This document shows positions 15,370 to 22,943 of a stretch of DNA of 24,570 bases, piece after piece. The notes beneath the pieces are model-generated. The model worked only from the letters and a program-made list of their open reading frames with translations. It had not been told where the DNA came from and made no database searches. Within the stretch, counting starts at the first letter, position 1; each line of letters opens with the position of its first letter. A program made the translations under genes and the position numbers. The stretch spans positions 1 through 24,570 of the forward strand of contig RGAX01000012.1 of NCBI GenBank assembly GCA_009919985.1, read 5' to 3'. This DNA is from Opitutaceae bacterium (GTDB lineage: Bacteria > Verrucomicrobiota > Verrucomicrobiia > Opitutales > Opitutaceae).

Positions 15370-18026
15370 TAGCGTTTCTTGGCGATTAATTGCGGGGCGG
15401 TTTCCATCTGGCCCCGTGTGACGCCGAGTTGGTTGAGCAGCTTTAATTCGCGCCATACTTCAGCGCCGGTGATCTCACCGCGCAACAGTTGCTGATAACG
15501 TGTGAGCGTGCGTACAACTTCGTCGGCGACTTCGTTAACAAATTCGACGCGGAAGCTACGCGCTCCGAGCTCGAGGAGACGAGCGACGTAGTCTGCGCCC
15601 GTCTGCGCGCGGTTGTTGTAGACGGTGTTACGGCAACCGGCGTCGGCTTTGAGCGGGAGTTCGGCGCCGACGCGGTCGCGAAGGGCGACGCGGTGCGTGT
15701 CGCAGGGGCGACCGCAATCGTGGTAGTCTTTGCCCTTGGATAAGAACGCGCAAAAGACGCAGTGCTCCATGTGAAACATCGGCATGTGTTGGTGGATCGT
15801 AAGATCGAACCAGGCGCCGGGTGCGGCTTGGAGGAGGGCTTCTAGTTGGACGATGTTCAGATCGTAGCTCGCGGTTACGCGCTCCAGGCCGTGACCTTGG
15901 AGGTAGTGGGCGGCGGTGAGGGGATTGGCGACGTTGAGCGAGAAATCGCCACGGCGGCGATCGGCGGCAAAGTAGGCGAGGTGGTCGTAATTGCGCACGA
16001 GGTAACCGTCGGCTTCACACGAGCGGACCTGTTTAAGAATCCATTCTTCGCCCGGTTTAGTGATGCGTGGCGGGGCGACCCAGATCGACGACGCCGGCAG
16101 GCCGGGCGCGGTGGCGGCTGCCGTGGCTTGCCAGGCGCGGAAACGCGTGACGGCGTCGCGGTAGTGTTTGGGGTTTTCGAATTCGCAGTAGACGGTAGCG
16201 ATGCCGGCGCAGGTGAGGGCGGCGTCGAGTTGCTCGAGACTGCGTACGACGACGATGATTTCGGGCGCAGCCGCTGGCGCGGCAGACGCGGCGGGCAGAG
16301 GGAGCGCGGCGAGGCCGGACGGTGCGCAATGAAATTGCCAACGCGTGGGTTCGGCAGCGCGTTGCTCAAGGGCGGCGATCGTTTCGCGGCGCAGACGGTT
16401 GAGTTCGCTGACGGGGAGCATGACGGGGCCCTCGAGATGGTTGATCAGTTCGCCGAGGCAAAACGGCGTACCGCCGAGCCGGCCGAGTTGGTCGCGCAAG
16501 CGCTCGGTGGTGAGCGGTTGATTTTCGGCGGCGGCGAGGGGAAGCGTGGAATCGGCTTGGGCGAGGCGGCCATGTGCGTCGCGGGCGATCAGGGTGAGCG
16601 GAATACCGACATGGCCGTGGAGCTCGAGGGTGATCGGACGTTGAAAACGAATTTTTTCGCCTTGGAAGGTGGCGCGTAGTTCGCGGTCGAGGGCTGGGTC
16701 GTTGGTTTTCCAGACGCGTTGGCCAGCGCGAACGCGGGGCCAGTTGATATCGCCGTGACCGAAACGCAGGACCGTTTCACCGGCGGTGGAGCGCGAAGGC
16801 TCTACTTGGTAAACGCGGCCGCCTTCTTCGCGCTCGGCGGGATTGCCGGCGTCGAAGACGACGCCGTCGCCGGGTTTGATGGGCGCGGAAAGGGTGAGTG
16901 CGACCGATTCGCCGCTGACGCGCGTGATCGAGCCGAGGAAGACGCCGCGCTTGGTGCCGAAGCGGCCGTGGGCGAGCTCCTGGTTGTTGATGCCGCGAAA
17001 CCAGCCCGTGTATTGACCGCGGGAGAACGCCATCTGGAGTTCGTAGTGCGCGGGGTCGCGCGAGGCGGTGACGGGAAATTTTTGCGCGGCGGGAGCAGCG
17101 GTCGCGGGGGTGCAAATTTTATCGAGGGCGTGGCGGTAGACTCGGGTGATGCTGGCGACGTATTCGGGGGATTTGAGGCGGCCCTCGATTTTGAGGGAGG
17201 CGACGCCGGCGCGGACGAGATCGGGCAAGACATCGAGGCCGGCGAGGTCTTGCGGGCTGAGGAGGTAGCGTCGGTCGCCGAGGTCAACCTTCTGGCCGTC
17301 TGAAATGAGATCGTAGGGAAGGCGGCAGGCTTGGGCGCATTCGCCACGGTTGGCGGAGCGACCGCCGAGAGATTCGCTGGTGAGGCATTGGCCCGAGTAG
17401 GCGACGCAGAGGGCGCCGTGGACAAAGACCTCGAGCGGCAAGGCCGGCGCGGCGGCCTGGGCTTGGGCTGCTTGGATGGATTCGATCTCGGTGATGGAAT
17501 TTTCGCGGGCGAGGACGACAAGCTGCGCGCCGAGATCGCGGGCGAAGCCGACGCCGGCCGCACTGGTAACCGTGAGTTGCGTCGAGGTGTGGATCGGAAA
17601 ATCGGGCGAAAGTGCGCGGATGAGTCGGCAAATCCCGACGTCTTGGACGATGGCGGCATCGACGCCAGCGGCGATGATGGTGCGCAGGTAGGATTCGGCG
17701 TCAGGCAACTCAGAGGTGAAGACCAGGGTGTTGAACGTGACGTAGCCGCGGACGCCGCGGTGGTGGAGAAACTTCATCAGCGCGGGCAGATCGGCCTGCG
17801 TGAAGTTTTTCGCGCGCATGCGGGCGTTGAAACGCTCAAGGCCAAAGTAGATGGCGTCGGCGCCGTTTTCGACGGCGGCGCGTGCGCACTCCCAGTCGCC
17901 GGCGGGCGCGAGCAACTCGGGTCGCGCGGGAAGAACGGGCGCGGGAGCGGTGTTGGGCGTGGGCGACAAGACGACGGACATGGATTGAGAGGTAGGCGAG
18001 CGGCGTGGCGCCGCAATCGCATTCAA
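15369..18026 (-). CDS. Peptidase U32-family protein with long C-terminal extension (RlhA/YdcP-like)
   Basis: The predicted protein has 885 residues. After a Pro/Ala-rich leader (about 1-35) comes the U32 domain, beginning PELLAPAGDWECARAAVENG. Its signature region is EVFVHGALCVAYSGQCLTSE, followed by CAQACRLPYDL. C207, C214, C230 and C234 are the cysteines expected to hold an Fe-S cluster in this family. The second half resembles the DUF3656-containing long members, of which E. coli RlhA hydroxylates C2501 of 23S rRNA. The tail has another cysteine-rich stretch (EHCVFCAFLSKGKDYHDCG). A tRNA or rRNA modification role is more likely than proteolysis, but this is inferred from the family. An alternative start is the Met at residue 16 (17981). 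Confidence 0.88.
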   Translation of the reverse strand: MNAIAAPRRSPTSQSMSVVLSPTPNTAPAPVLPARPELLAPAGDWECARAAVENGADAIYFGLERFNARMRAKNFTQADLPALMKFLHHRGVRGYVTFNTLVFTSELPDAESYLRTIIAAGVDAAIVQDVGICRLIRALSPDFPIHTSTQLTVTSAAGVGFARDLGAQLVVLARENSITEIESIQAAQAQAAAPALPLEVFVHGALCVAYSGQCLTSESLGGRSANRGECAQACRLPYDLISDGQKVDLGDRRYLLSPQDLAGLDVLPDLVRAGVASLKIEGRLKSPEYVASITRVYRHALDKICTPATAAPAAQKFPVTASRDPAHYELQMAFSRGQYTGWFRGINNQELAHGRFGTKRGVFLGSITRVSGESVALTLSAPIKPGDGVVFDAGNPAEREEGGRVYQVEPSRSTAGETVLRFGHGDINWPRVRAGQRVWKTNDPALDRELRATFQGEKIRFQRPITLELHGHVGIPLTLIARDAHGRLAQADSTLPLAAAENQPLTTERLRDQLGRLGGTPFCLGELINHLEGPVMLPVSELNRLRRETIAALEQRAAEPTRWQFHCAPSGLAALPLPAASAAPAAAPEIIVVVRSLEQLDAALTCAGIATVYCEFENPKHYRDAVTRFRAWQATAAATAPGLPASSIWVAPPRITKPGEEWILKQVRSCEADGYLVRNYDHLAYFAADRRRGDFSLNVANPLTAAHYLQGHGLERVTASYDLNIVQLEALLQAAPGAWFDLTIHQHMPMFHMEHCVFCAFLSKGKDYHDCGRPCDTHRVALRDRVGAELPLKADAGCRNTVYNNRAQTGADYVARLLELGARSFRVEFVNEVADEVVRTLTRYQQLLRGEITGAEVWRELKLLNQLGVTRGQMETAPQLIAKKR

Positions 18027-18133
18027 CAGGTGGGCGTGGGCGGGCAGTTAAGTTTAGCTGGAACTTTGGCGCTGGGTTGCTGAGATTCGGAGTGCGCGAG
18101 CCCCGCATTGGGGTGGCGTATTTTACTTCATTT

Positions 18134-18502
18134 ATGAAATTTTTTACGCGAGTTGGGCTGGTCGGATTTTTAAGCGTGATCGCCCTGGCGCTGGAGGTGC
18201 GCGCAGAAAACACGGCGCCGAACTCGCGGTGGGCGGCGGTGGAAAATTACGTGGAGGCGGCGACCGCTCAGATGAGCGGTATGCGCACGGACGTGGAAAA
18301 ATTAAAGGCTGCGATCGGCGAGCCTGGTCGGCGCGTGTGGGCGGAGCTTGCGGTGGAACTCGCCGCGGGCGACCAACTCGTGGGGCAGTTGCGCGGGGCA
18401 AGCCTGAAGGAATTTGATGTGCTCAAAGCCAAGTTTGAGCGTCTGCGGCTGGAAGTCGGCGAGACGATTGTGGCCCTGCGAAAAACGAGCGCGAAGCGTT
18501 AA
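18134..18502 (+). CDS. Small secreted helical protein of unknown function
   Basis: The ATG at 18134 gives 122 residues with a typical signal peptide, MKFFTRVGLVGFLSVIALALEVRA, probably cut near residue 24. The mature part is about 98 residues of charged, largely helical sequence with heptad-like spacing (MRTDVEKLKAAIGE, LKEFDVLKAKFERLRLEVGE), suggesting a short coiled coil. I do not recognise a family. The frame stays open upstream to 18005 but that part is not credible as protein. The gene is divergent from the U32 gene (107 bp) and its TAA overlaps the stop of the convergent MFS gene. Confidence 0.65.
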   Translation: MKFFTRVGLVGFLSVIALALEVRAENTAPNSRWAAVENYVEAATAQMSGMRTDVEKLKAAIGEPGRRVWAELAVELAAGDQLVGQLRGASLKEFDVLKAKFERLRLEVGETIVALRKTSAKR

Positions 18503-19755
18503 GAATTTTTTGGTCCAGCCGGTGCGATCAGCCCGGCGTGGGCGACATGCGGCGCTGCGTGGCGCAGGCGGGCGGCGAAGTAGACGGTGAGAATAAAAAA
18601 TCCGACCGAGACAAACCCGAGGTTACCGTAGCCGAGCAAATGACCGTCTGCGCGTGTGGTGATAAAGGCGCCGGCGAGCAAGCTAGCGAGGCCGCTGGCG
18701 GCTTGTTGCACGGCGGAATTAACACTCATGAAACCACCGCGGTAGCGCGCTTGGACTGCGTTAGCGACCATCGCCATAGCGGGGGCGTAGCGACCCGACA
18801 TCGTGACCATAAAGGCGGCCATGATCCCGCACGCCAACGGTAAGGTCGCGGTATCGAGATGCGTGAGCGTGAGCACCACCCCTACGGCCAGTACCGAGAG
18901 AAACGTGAGCAAATGTAGGCGGTCGATCCGGTCGCTCAAGCGGCCGATAATTGGTGTCGTGATGACGGTCGCGAGTCCTCCGATCATGTAGGCTTTCGGC
19001 AGATCGGTCTCGCTTAAGCCGAAGTTGGCTACGAACGAAGGGGCGAGAAACGGGATGATACAACCGCCGGCCATCACCAAAACGATGCTCACGGCGAACG
19101 CGCGCAGATGCAGCGAGTGGGTGACGATCTCGCGCATCTGGCGGATCGGGTTGTGGCCATGGAGGGCGGTCCGCAAGTGCGGCAGTGCGAGTGCTGCGAT
19201 CCCGAGATTGAGCAGTGCGCAACCGGCGAGCATGAAAAACGGCGCGTGCCAGCCGAATAGGCCGGCGAGATACAAGCCAGCCGGGATGCCGAGCACGGAC
19301 GCGATCGGGAACGCGCCCATGACTATACTCATCGCTTGGCCGCGGCGCGCCGGCGGAATGATGTCGCCGACCATCGCGTTCACCATCGAGCCGGAAAGTC
19401 CGCCAAACGCACCGGCGACAATGCGGGCGGCTATCAACCAATGGTGCGTCGGAGCGAGGCCGCACGCCACGGTGGAGAGCCCGAAGCCGGTGTAGAGCAC
19501 CAGCAAAGAGCGTTTGCGGTCGAAGCGATCTAGGACGAAACCGCCTGCGAGTCCGCTGAGGGCGGCGGCGCAGCCGTAGGAGGCGACGATCACCGTGAAT
19601 TGCCCCGGTGTGAGGTCGAATACGCGCATGAGCTGAGCGCCCAAGGGCATGATGATCATGAAGTCCAACACGTGCGTGAATTGCACGCCGGCGAGCGTCA
19701 GCAACGTGATGCGTTCACGGCTTTTGGTCAGCGGATGGTGTTCAGGAACAGACAT
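18499..19755 (-). CDS. MFS transporter, drug/metabolite exporter-like (DHA1 type)
   Basis: This 418-residue membrane protein has about 12 hydrophobic helices. The loop between helices 2 and 3 carries the MFS motif A variant GGFVLDRFDRKRSLLVLYTG. Helix 1 contains FTHVLDFMIIMPLGAQLM, a pattern I associate with the AraJ/YdhP-like proton-driven efflux group. A second motif-A-like loop, GRLSDRIDRLHLL, lies between helices 8 and 9. The substrate cannot be told from the sequence. The gene lies 80 bp downstream of the OxyR-like regulator on the same strand, so the two may be co-transcribed. Its stop codon shares the palindrome TTAA with the stop of the convergent small secreted protein. Confidence 0.88.
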   Translation of the reverse strand: MSVPEHHPLTKSRERITLLTLAGVQFTHVLDFMIIMPLGAQLMRVFDLTPGQFTVIVASYGCAAALSGLAGGFVLDRFDRKRSLLVLYTGFGLSTVACGLAPTHHWLIAARIVAGAFGGLSGSMVNAMVGDIIPPARRGQAMSIVMGAFPIASVLGIPAGLYLAGLFGWHAPFFMLAGCALLNLGIAALALPHLRTALHGHNPIRQMREIVTHSLHLRAFAVSIVLVMAGGCIIPFLAPSFVANFGLSETDLPKAYMIGGLATVITTPIIGRLSDRIDRLHLLTFLSVLAVGVVLTLTHLDTATLPLACGIMAAFMVTMSGRYAPAMAMVANAVQARYRGGFMSVNSAVQQAASGLASLLAGAFITTRADGHLLGYGNLGFVSVGFFILTVYFAARLRHAAPHVAHAGLIAPAGPKNS

Positions 19756-19835
19756 TCAGTTTTTAATCTTGGTCCATTTTAAGAAAGCGCAATGCCGGCT
19801 TGTGCGGCGGCTTGGATCTTCGTTGGTTTTTTAGA

Positions 19836-20726
19836 TCAGCTCATGAGCTCGGCGGCCCGCTCGCGTAGCACCGTTAGAAACTGCTCGGCACCGCGGCTTT
19901 GGTAGCGTTGTTGATGGCGGATGATGGCTAGCTCGCGGGAGGGCGAACCCCCTGAGAGCTCGATATAGACCAGTGATTTAGTGTCTTCGGGGTCACGGGC
20001 GACTTGTGGTAAAATGGAAATGCCCACGCCGATGCCCACCAAGGCTTTGACCGTGGACACCTGCGCGCAGCGGAAGCCAATGCGGGGTTCGAAATTGTGG
20101 TTGCCGCAGAAACTCTGGATCTGGCTAGCGAGCGAGCTGGAGGAACCGAGGATGACAAAGGTTTCGCCGGCGAGATCGGGGGCTTTGACGCGGGGCTTAC
20201 GGGCGAGCGGGTGGTCTTTGCCCACTACAAGTAGGAGTGGCTCGGTGAGGAGGGGCTCGACGGATAACCGCGGGTCTTTGATGGGCAGAGCGACGATGGC
20301 GAGGTCGACTTCGCCTTCGACGGCCGCGCGCGTGAGATGGGTGCGAAAATCTTCCCGCACATCGATTTGGAGATTCGGGTACCTGGCCCGACAGCGGGTG
20401 ATCAACTCGGGTAAAATGTAGGGTGCCACTGTGGGGATCGCGCCGACGGTGATGCGCCGCTCCAAGGTAGGGTGATCGCCGAGTTCTTTGGCGGCATTTT
20501 CGATTTCGAAGAGGATGCGGCGAGCGCGTTCGAGAAACACTTCGCCGGCCTCGGTGAGAACGGCTTTGCGGCCGAGGCGGTGGAATAGCTTACGCCCCAC
20601 CTCGGTTTCTAGATTTATTATTTGTTGGCTTAGAGAAGGTTGACTAATGTGTACCCGTTCGGAAGCGCGCGTGAAATTACCGGTCTCGGCCACGGCTACA
20701 ACATAGCGCAGTTGATGAATTTCCAT
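19836..20726 (-). CDS. oxyR: LysR-family regulator of the OxyR type, lacking the peroxidatic cysteine
   Basis: This 296-residue LysR-type regulator has an N-terminal winged HTH (MEIHQLRYVVAVAETGNFTR, then ISQPSLSQQIINLE) and an effector domain resembling OxyR. From the GEK/GET anchor the segment aligns without gaps to E. coli OxyR. The position of peroxide-reactive Cys199 is S198 here, while the position of Cys208 is kept as C207; a further cysteine is C220. Classical C199-C208 disulphide sensing should therefore be impossible. The upstream region carries a strong OxyR-type operator that covers its own start codon, which fits autoregulation and control of the divergent 60-residue gene. The symbol is given by similarity; another signal, or a changed redox chemistry through C207/C220, is possible. 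Confidence 0.82.
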   Translation of the reverse strand: MEIHQLRYVVAVAETGNFTRASERVHISQPSLSQQIINLETEVGRKLFHRLGRKAVLTEAGEVFLERARRILFEIENAAKELGDHPTLERRITVGAIPTVAPYILPELITRCRARYPNLQIDVREDFRTHLTRAAVEGEVDLAIVALPIKDPRLSVEPLLTEPLLLVVGKDHPLARKPRVKAPDLAGETFVILGSSSSLASQIQSFCGNHNFEPRIGFRCAQVSTVKALVGIGVGISILPQVARDPEDTKSLVYIELSGGSPSRELAIIRHQQRYQSRGAEQFLTVLRERAAELMS

Positions 20727-20761
20727 AGTTTAAAGATATGGATAATATAGGTACTACCAAT
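20725..20761 (+). promoter_or_regulatory. OxyR-type operator between oxyR and the divergent small gene
   Basis: Four tetranucleotides occur at exact 11-base steps: ATAG (20725), ATAT (20736), ATAG (20747) and CAAT (20758). The OxyR consensus is ATAG-N7-CTAT-N7-ATAG-N7-CTAT, so 14 of 16 bases match. The flanking t and a within each half (T20730, A20734, T20752, A20756) also match, giving 18 of 20. The site overlaps the oxyR start codon (20724-20726) and ends one base before the proposed -35 region of the divergent gene. Confidence 0.75.
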
Positions 20762-20790
20762 TTCAACTATTGAAAGAGTTAGTGTATGAT
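20762..20790 (+). promoter_or_regulatory. Activator-dependent-looking promoter of the 60-residue membrane protein gene
   Basis: TATGAT at 20785-20790 is a good -10 box. The -35 position, 17 bp away, is TTCAAC (20762-20767), a poor match. A poor -35 box directly abutting the OxyR-type operator is the usual layout of an OxyR-activated promoter. The expected transcript start near 20797 would leave a leader with a 7-bp hairpin (20797-20803 with 20811-20817, one G-T pair) just before the ribosome binding site. Confidence 0.55.
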
Positions 20791-20840
20791 GGTCGTCCTG
20801 ACCTTTAGTGGGTCGGGCTTAAACCAAGGATACACACATC

Positions 20841-21023
20841 ATGAAAAACTACATTAATGCTACCACGGTCATCCCCGGCGTCATCGTCGCGACCGCGTTG
20901 CTGCTTTCTTTCCGTTCCTTCTCTAAGGCTGATATCGTCGTAGGCTTCGGCACGGTTGCCGTGTTGGTTGCCATCGCAACCCTCGAATATCGCCTTAACT
21001 GGAAACGTTTGCTGGGCCTCTAA
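20841..21023 (+). CDS. 60-residue inner-membrane protein, predicted OxyR target
   Basis: A small gene with a good Shine-Dalgarno sequence (AAGGA at 20826-20830) and its own terminator, so it is very likely real. The product has two hydrophobic segments: about residues 9-26 (TVIPGVIVATALLLSFRS) and 31-48 (DIVVGFGTVAVLVAIATL). A short basic tail follows (YRLNWKRLLGL). It has no cysteines. I do not recognise a family. It is divergent from the OxyR-like gene and its promoter abuts the OxyR-type operator, which suggests a membrane role in oxidative or related stress. That role is inferred purely from context. Confidence 0.75.
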   Translation: MKNYINATTVIPGVIVATALLLSFRSFSKADIVVGFGTVAVLVAIATLEYRLNWKRLLGL

Positions 21024-21049
21024 TCAAGACCGCGCAAAACCCTCCCTGC

Positions 21050-21082
21050 AACGGGGCCGGAGCAATCTGGCCCCGTTTTTTT
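21050..21082 (+). terminator. Rho-independent terminator after the 60-residue gene
   Basis: A perfect 9-bp GC-rich stem, AACGGGGCC at 21050-21058 and GGCCCCGTT at 21069-21077, has a 10-base loop and runs into T7. It is 27 bases beyond the stop codon and is a textbook terminator. Its 3' arm and T tract reappear at 23026. Confidence 0.93.
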
Positions 21083-21086
21083 GTGC
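21071..21086 (+). repeat. Left copy of a 16-bp direct repeat flanking the abiE region
   Basis: CCCCGTTTTTTTGTGC is the 3' arm and T tract of the terminator plus four more bases. An identical 16-mer occurs at 23026-23041. Similarity continues in both directions (GG before; CCGC against GCGC after; then GCTAGGA in both copies). See the matching right copy. Confidence 0.6.
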
Positions 21087-21138
21087 CCGCTAGGAGGCAG
21101 AAAATTAGAGCGTTTTGCGGTGCCGCCACGTAAGTCCG

Positions 21139-21270
21139 CTAGGAAAAGTATACTCCGCCAACGAGGCCGGCTTCATGCTGATGTTGGTGCCAGCAGCGAG
21201 GTGGCATGATCGCTAGCGCAGGTGAGTTATCGTAAAAACCTGCACTATAGCTTTGGCCGCCCTTCAGGAT
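21139..21270 (-). pseudogene. Decayed C-terminal fragment, possibly of a formylglycine-generating-enzyme (SUMF1)-like protein
   Basis: Directly behind the abiEii stop codon, and in the same frame, 43 codons run to a TAG at 21139-21141. They read like the end of a real protein: ILKGGQSYSAGFYDNSPALA, then MPPRCWHQHQHEAGLVGGVYFS. The pattern 'L.GG.....NSPALA....R........VG...S' resembles the C-terminus of formylglycine-generating enzyme/C-lectin-fold proteins ('VLRGGSW.N......A.R......N.GFRV..S'). There is no start codon or upstream domain in this frame, so it would be a remnant. The family match is weak and made by eye; the piece could also be chance reading frame. Confidence 0.35.
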
Positions 21271-22314
21271 CTAACCTAAGTCCACGCTTCCGGAGCGATT
21301 CAACGTGGCCTCGGCCTCCCCCAAAATGGCGAGCAACGTTTCGAACGGCATGGGTTCGCCCAGGAACATTTGCTGCATCGCCGCGTAATCGGCGCGCACA
21401 GCGTCAAGCCGTGCCGCCGGCGGCACAAGTCGTAGCGATCCGGGCACCGCTGTAGCATAGTTGGCCCAACTGGAGGAGAAGAAGCGGGATTTGTGGAGAC
21501 GCACCCGCTCCAACAAATCGAGGCGGCTGCGCGCTGCCTGTGCCGGTGCGTGCCGCCACAACGCCGCGAAGTCAGCGTAGTGGCGGGCATGCCGATCGCG
21601 CATCTGGCGGTCGGCTGGGCGATGAAATTCGGCGTGCAGAATCGTAGCCTTCTCCCAAAACGTACGCTCCAGTTCCAAAGCGACGACCTCCGCTCGAAAG
21701 TCGGTAAAAGCGCCAGGGGCGAGTTCGGTTATAAAGGCTTTAATCGGGTGGCGTCCGATGGGACGCTGATCCGTCAGCGACCCGAATTCTATCTTCACCT
21801 CGCGGGCGATATAGGCGACGCCGCGAGGTAAGGAGCCGGGATAAGCGAAGTAGAGTACCGCAGAGCGGCCGGCCTTATCGAAGCGATAGGTCATCCATCC
21901 TTCACGATCAACCGGCGCTCCGAGGACCGCTTGGACAGCTTTTTCTATTAGAGGTTGCCACGTCTCTTGCACGGCAGCGGCACAGGCTCCTTCCAACTCG
22001 GCCATGCGCTCCTCCCGCTTCGTGCGGGACGGCGCCAGGTCTAGGTCGGACTCCTGCCACCCCAGCGAAGCAGGAATGATGGCAAGGTCGATGTCTTCGG
22101 AGAATCGTTCGATGGCACTGAATACTTTCGAGAGGGAAGTGCCCCCCTTAAACACACACGCGTCTTCGAGTTGGGGTTGCTCGAAGATACGGCCAAGCAA
22201 CCAGCAAACCCAGAAATCTTTTTCCGCGATAACCGGATCGACGCCGCGCTTTTCCTGATACTGGCGAAAGAAAAGTTCACGTTCTTTTGCGGGCAGGTTG
22301 GCAAACGTGCTCAT
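21271..22314 (-). CDS. abiEii: AbiEii-type nucleotidyltransferase toxin
   Basis: The ATG at 22314 gives 347 residues beginning MSTFANLPAKERELFFRQYQ. The frame can be extended to a TTG at 22359, but that overlaps the upstream gene and is less likely. The protein is of the AbiEii/AbiGii (DUF1814) nucleotidyltransferase family: motif GGTSLSK at 57-63, then SEDIDLAI with acidic residues D74 and D76, later KIEFG and ERTFWEKATILHAE. These toxins arrest growth, and relatives block tRNA by adding nucleotides to its 3' end; they protect against phages in type IV toxin-antitoxin systems. The gene starts 5 bp after the stop of the AbiEi-like antitoxin gene, a typical operon. Confidence 0.88.
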   Translation of the reverse strand: MSTFANLPAKERELFFRQYQEKRGVDPVIAEKDFWVCWLLGRIFEQPQLEDACVFKGGTSLSKVFSAIERFSEDIDLAIIPASLGWQESDLDLAPSRTKREERMAELEGACAAAVQETWQPLIEKAVQAVLGAPVDREGWMTYRFDKAGRSAVLYFAYPGSLPRGVAYIAREVKIEFGSLTDQRPIGRHPIKAFITELAPGAFTDFRAEVVALELERTFWEKATILHAEFHRPADRQMRDRHARHYADFAALWRHAPAQAARSRLDLLERVRLHKSRFFSSSWANYATAVPGSLRLVPPAARLDAVRADYAAMQQMFLGEPMPFETLLAILGEAEATLNRSGSVDLG

Positions 22315-22319
22315 GGCAA

Positions 22320-22931
22320 TTATTTCGCGGCGATAGTCCGCAGATGGCGATGTAGCCAAGCGGGAGCGCTCGGCAAGTCGGTGAGCAACTGTCGCCGGTC
22401 CTCGGCGGAAAGCGTTTTTTGCAAATGGGCGATCCGATCCGGCGTGACATGGGGTTGGCCAAGATACCGTAGCGCGGCCAATACAAGCCCACTGGTGCGG
22501 CCCGCCGAGGCCACCCTGCGCGGCGTCGTGGGTCGTAACTCTATAATGAGCTTTCCTAGCTTCACTTTGCGTGCGCGACCGCTGGTGAGAAACACGACTT
22601 TGGCCGGTACTTGTTCGGAAAGCCCGAGGAGGTTGGCAGCGTAGGCCCCAGAGGGCTGCAATTTGACCTGTTCGCTGGCAGCCATGGCCTTGGTCACGGC
22701 CTCAATGGAGGGCGCTACTTCGCCGAGTAGCGTGTGGCTTTCGGGGTAATGATAGAGTCCACGGGCGATGCGACGGATGGTGCCCAATTTCGTCAGACGG
22801 TGCAGAGATTGGTCGATGGCATCCCGGCTACCTAGATCGATAAAATCACTTGGTGATAGTACGCAACCCTTGCCGCGTCCATAGATACGGCTAATAACCT
22901 TTTTAATAACACTTTGTGAATTATTAGACAT
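22320..22931 (-). CDS. abiEi: AbiEi-like antitoxin/transcriptional regulator (DUF6088-like)
   Basis: This 203-residue protein has an N-terminal winged HTH (about 20-65: GKGCVLSPSDFIDLGSRDAI, then LHRLTKLGTIRRIARGLYHY). The middle continues with VTKAMAASEQVKLQPSGAYA and VFLTSGRARKVKLGKLIIEL. This order fits the AbiEi/DUF6088 family of antitoxins, which bind their own promoter and offset AbiEii without direct contact with it. It is the first gene of the pair and its region upstream is AT-rich, unlike the rest of the window. A palindrome covers its start codon. No Shine-Dalgarno sequence is visible, so the transcript may have a short or unusual leader. Confidence 0.82.
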   Translation of the reverse strand: MSNNSQSVIKKVISRIYGRGKGCVLSPSDFIDLGSRDAIDQSLHRLTKLGTIRRIARGLYHYPESHTLLGEVAPSIEAVTKAMAASEQVKLQPSGAYAANLLGLSEQVPAKVVFLTSGRARKVKLGKLIIELRPTTPRRVASAGRTSGLVLAALRYLGQPHVTPDRIAHLQKTLSAEDRRQLLTDLPSAPAWLHRHLRTIAAK

Positions 22932-22943
22932 ATATATAATGTC
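22927..22943. promoter_or_regulatory. Inverted repeat over the abiEi start codon, candidate operator
   Basis: GACAT-N7-ATGTC at 22927-22943 is a perfect 5-bp inverted repeat with the AT-only centre ATATATA. The abiEi ATG lies within its left arm. AbiEi antitoxins are known to repress their own promoters by binding inverted repeats, so this is a sensible candidate site. The surrounding 22932-23020 is AT-rich and contains TATAA-like -10 material on the minus strand (around 22960-22970). Confidence 0.4.

Noticed and set aside
15846..18083. Long antisense ORFs (277, 194 and 250 codons) opposite the U32 gene
   Set aside because: All are antisense shadows of a GC-rich coding region; the U32 frame has clear family motifs and these do not.
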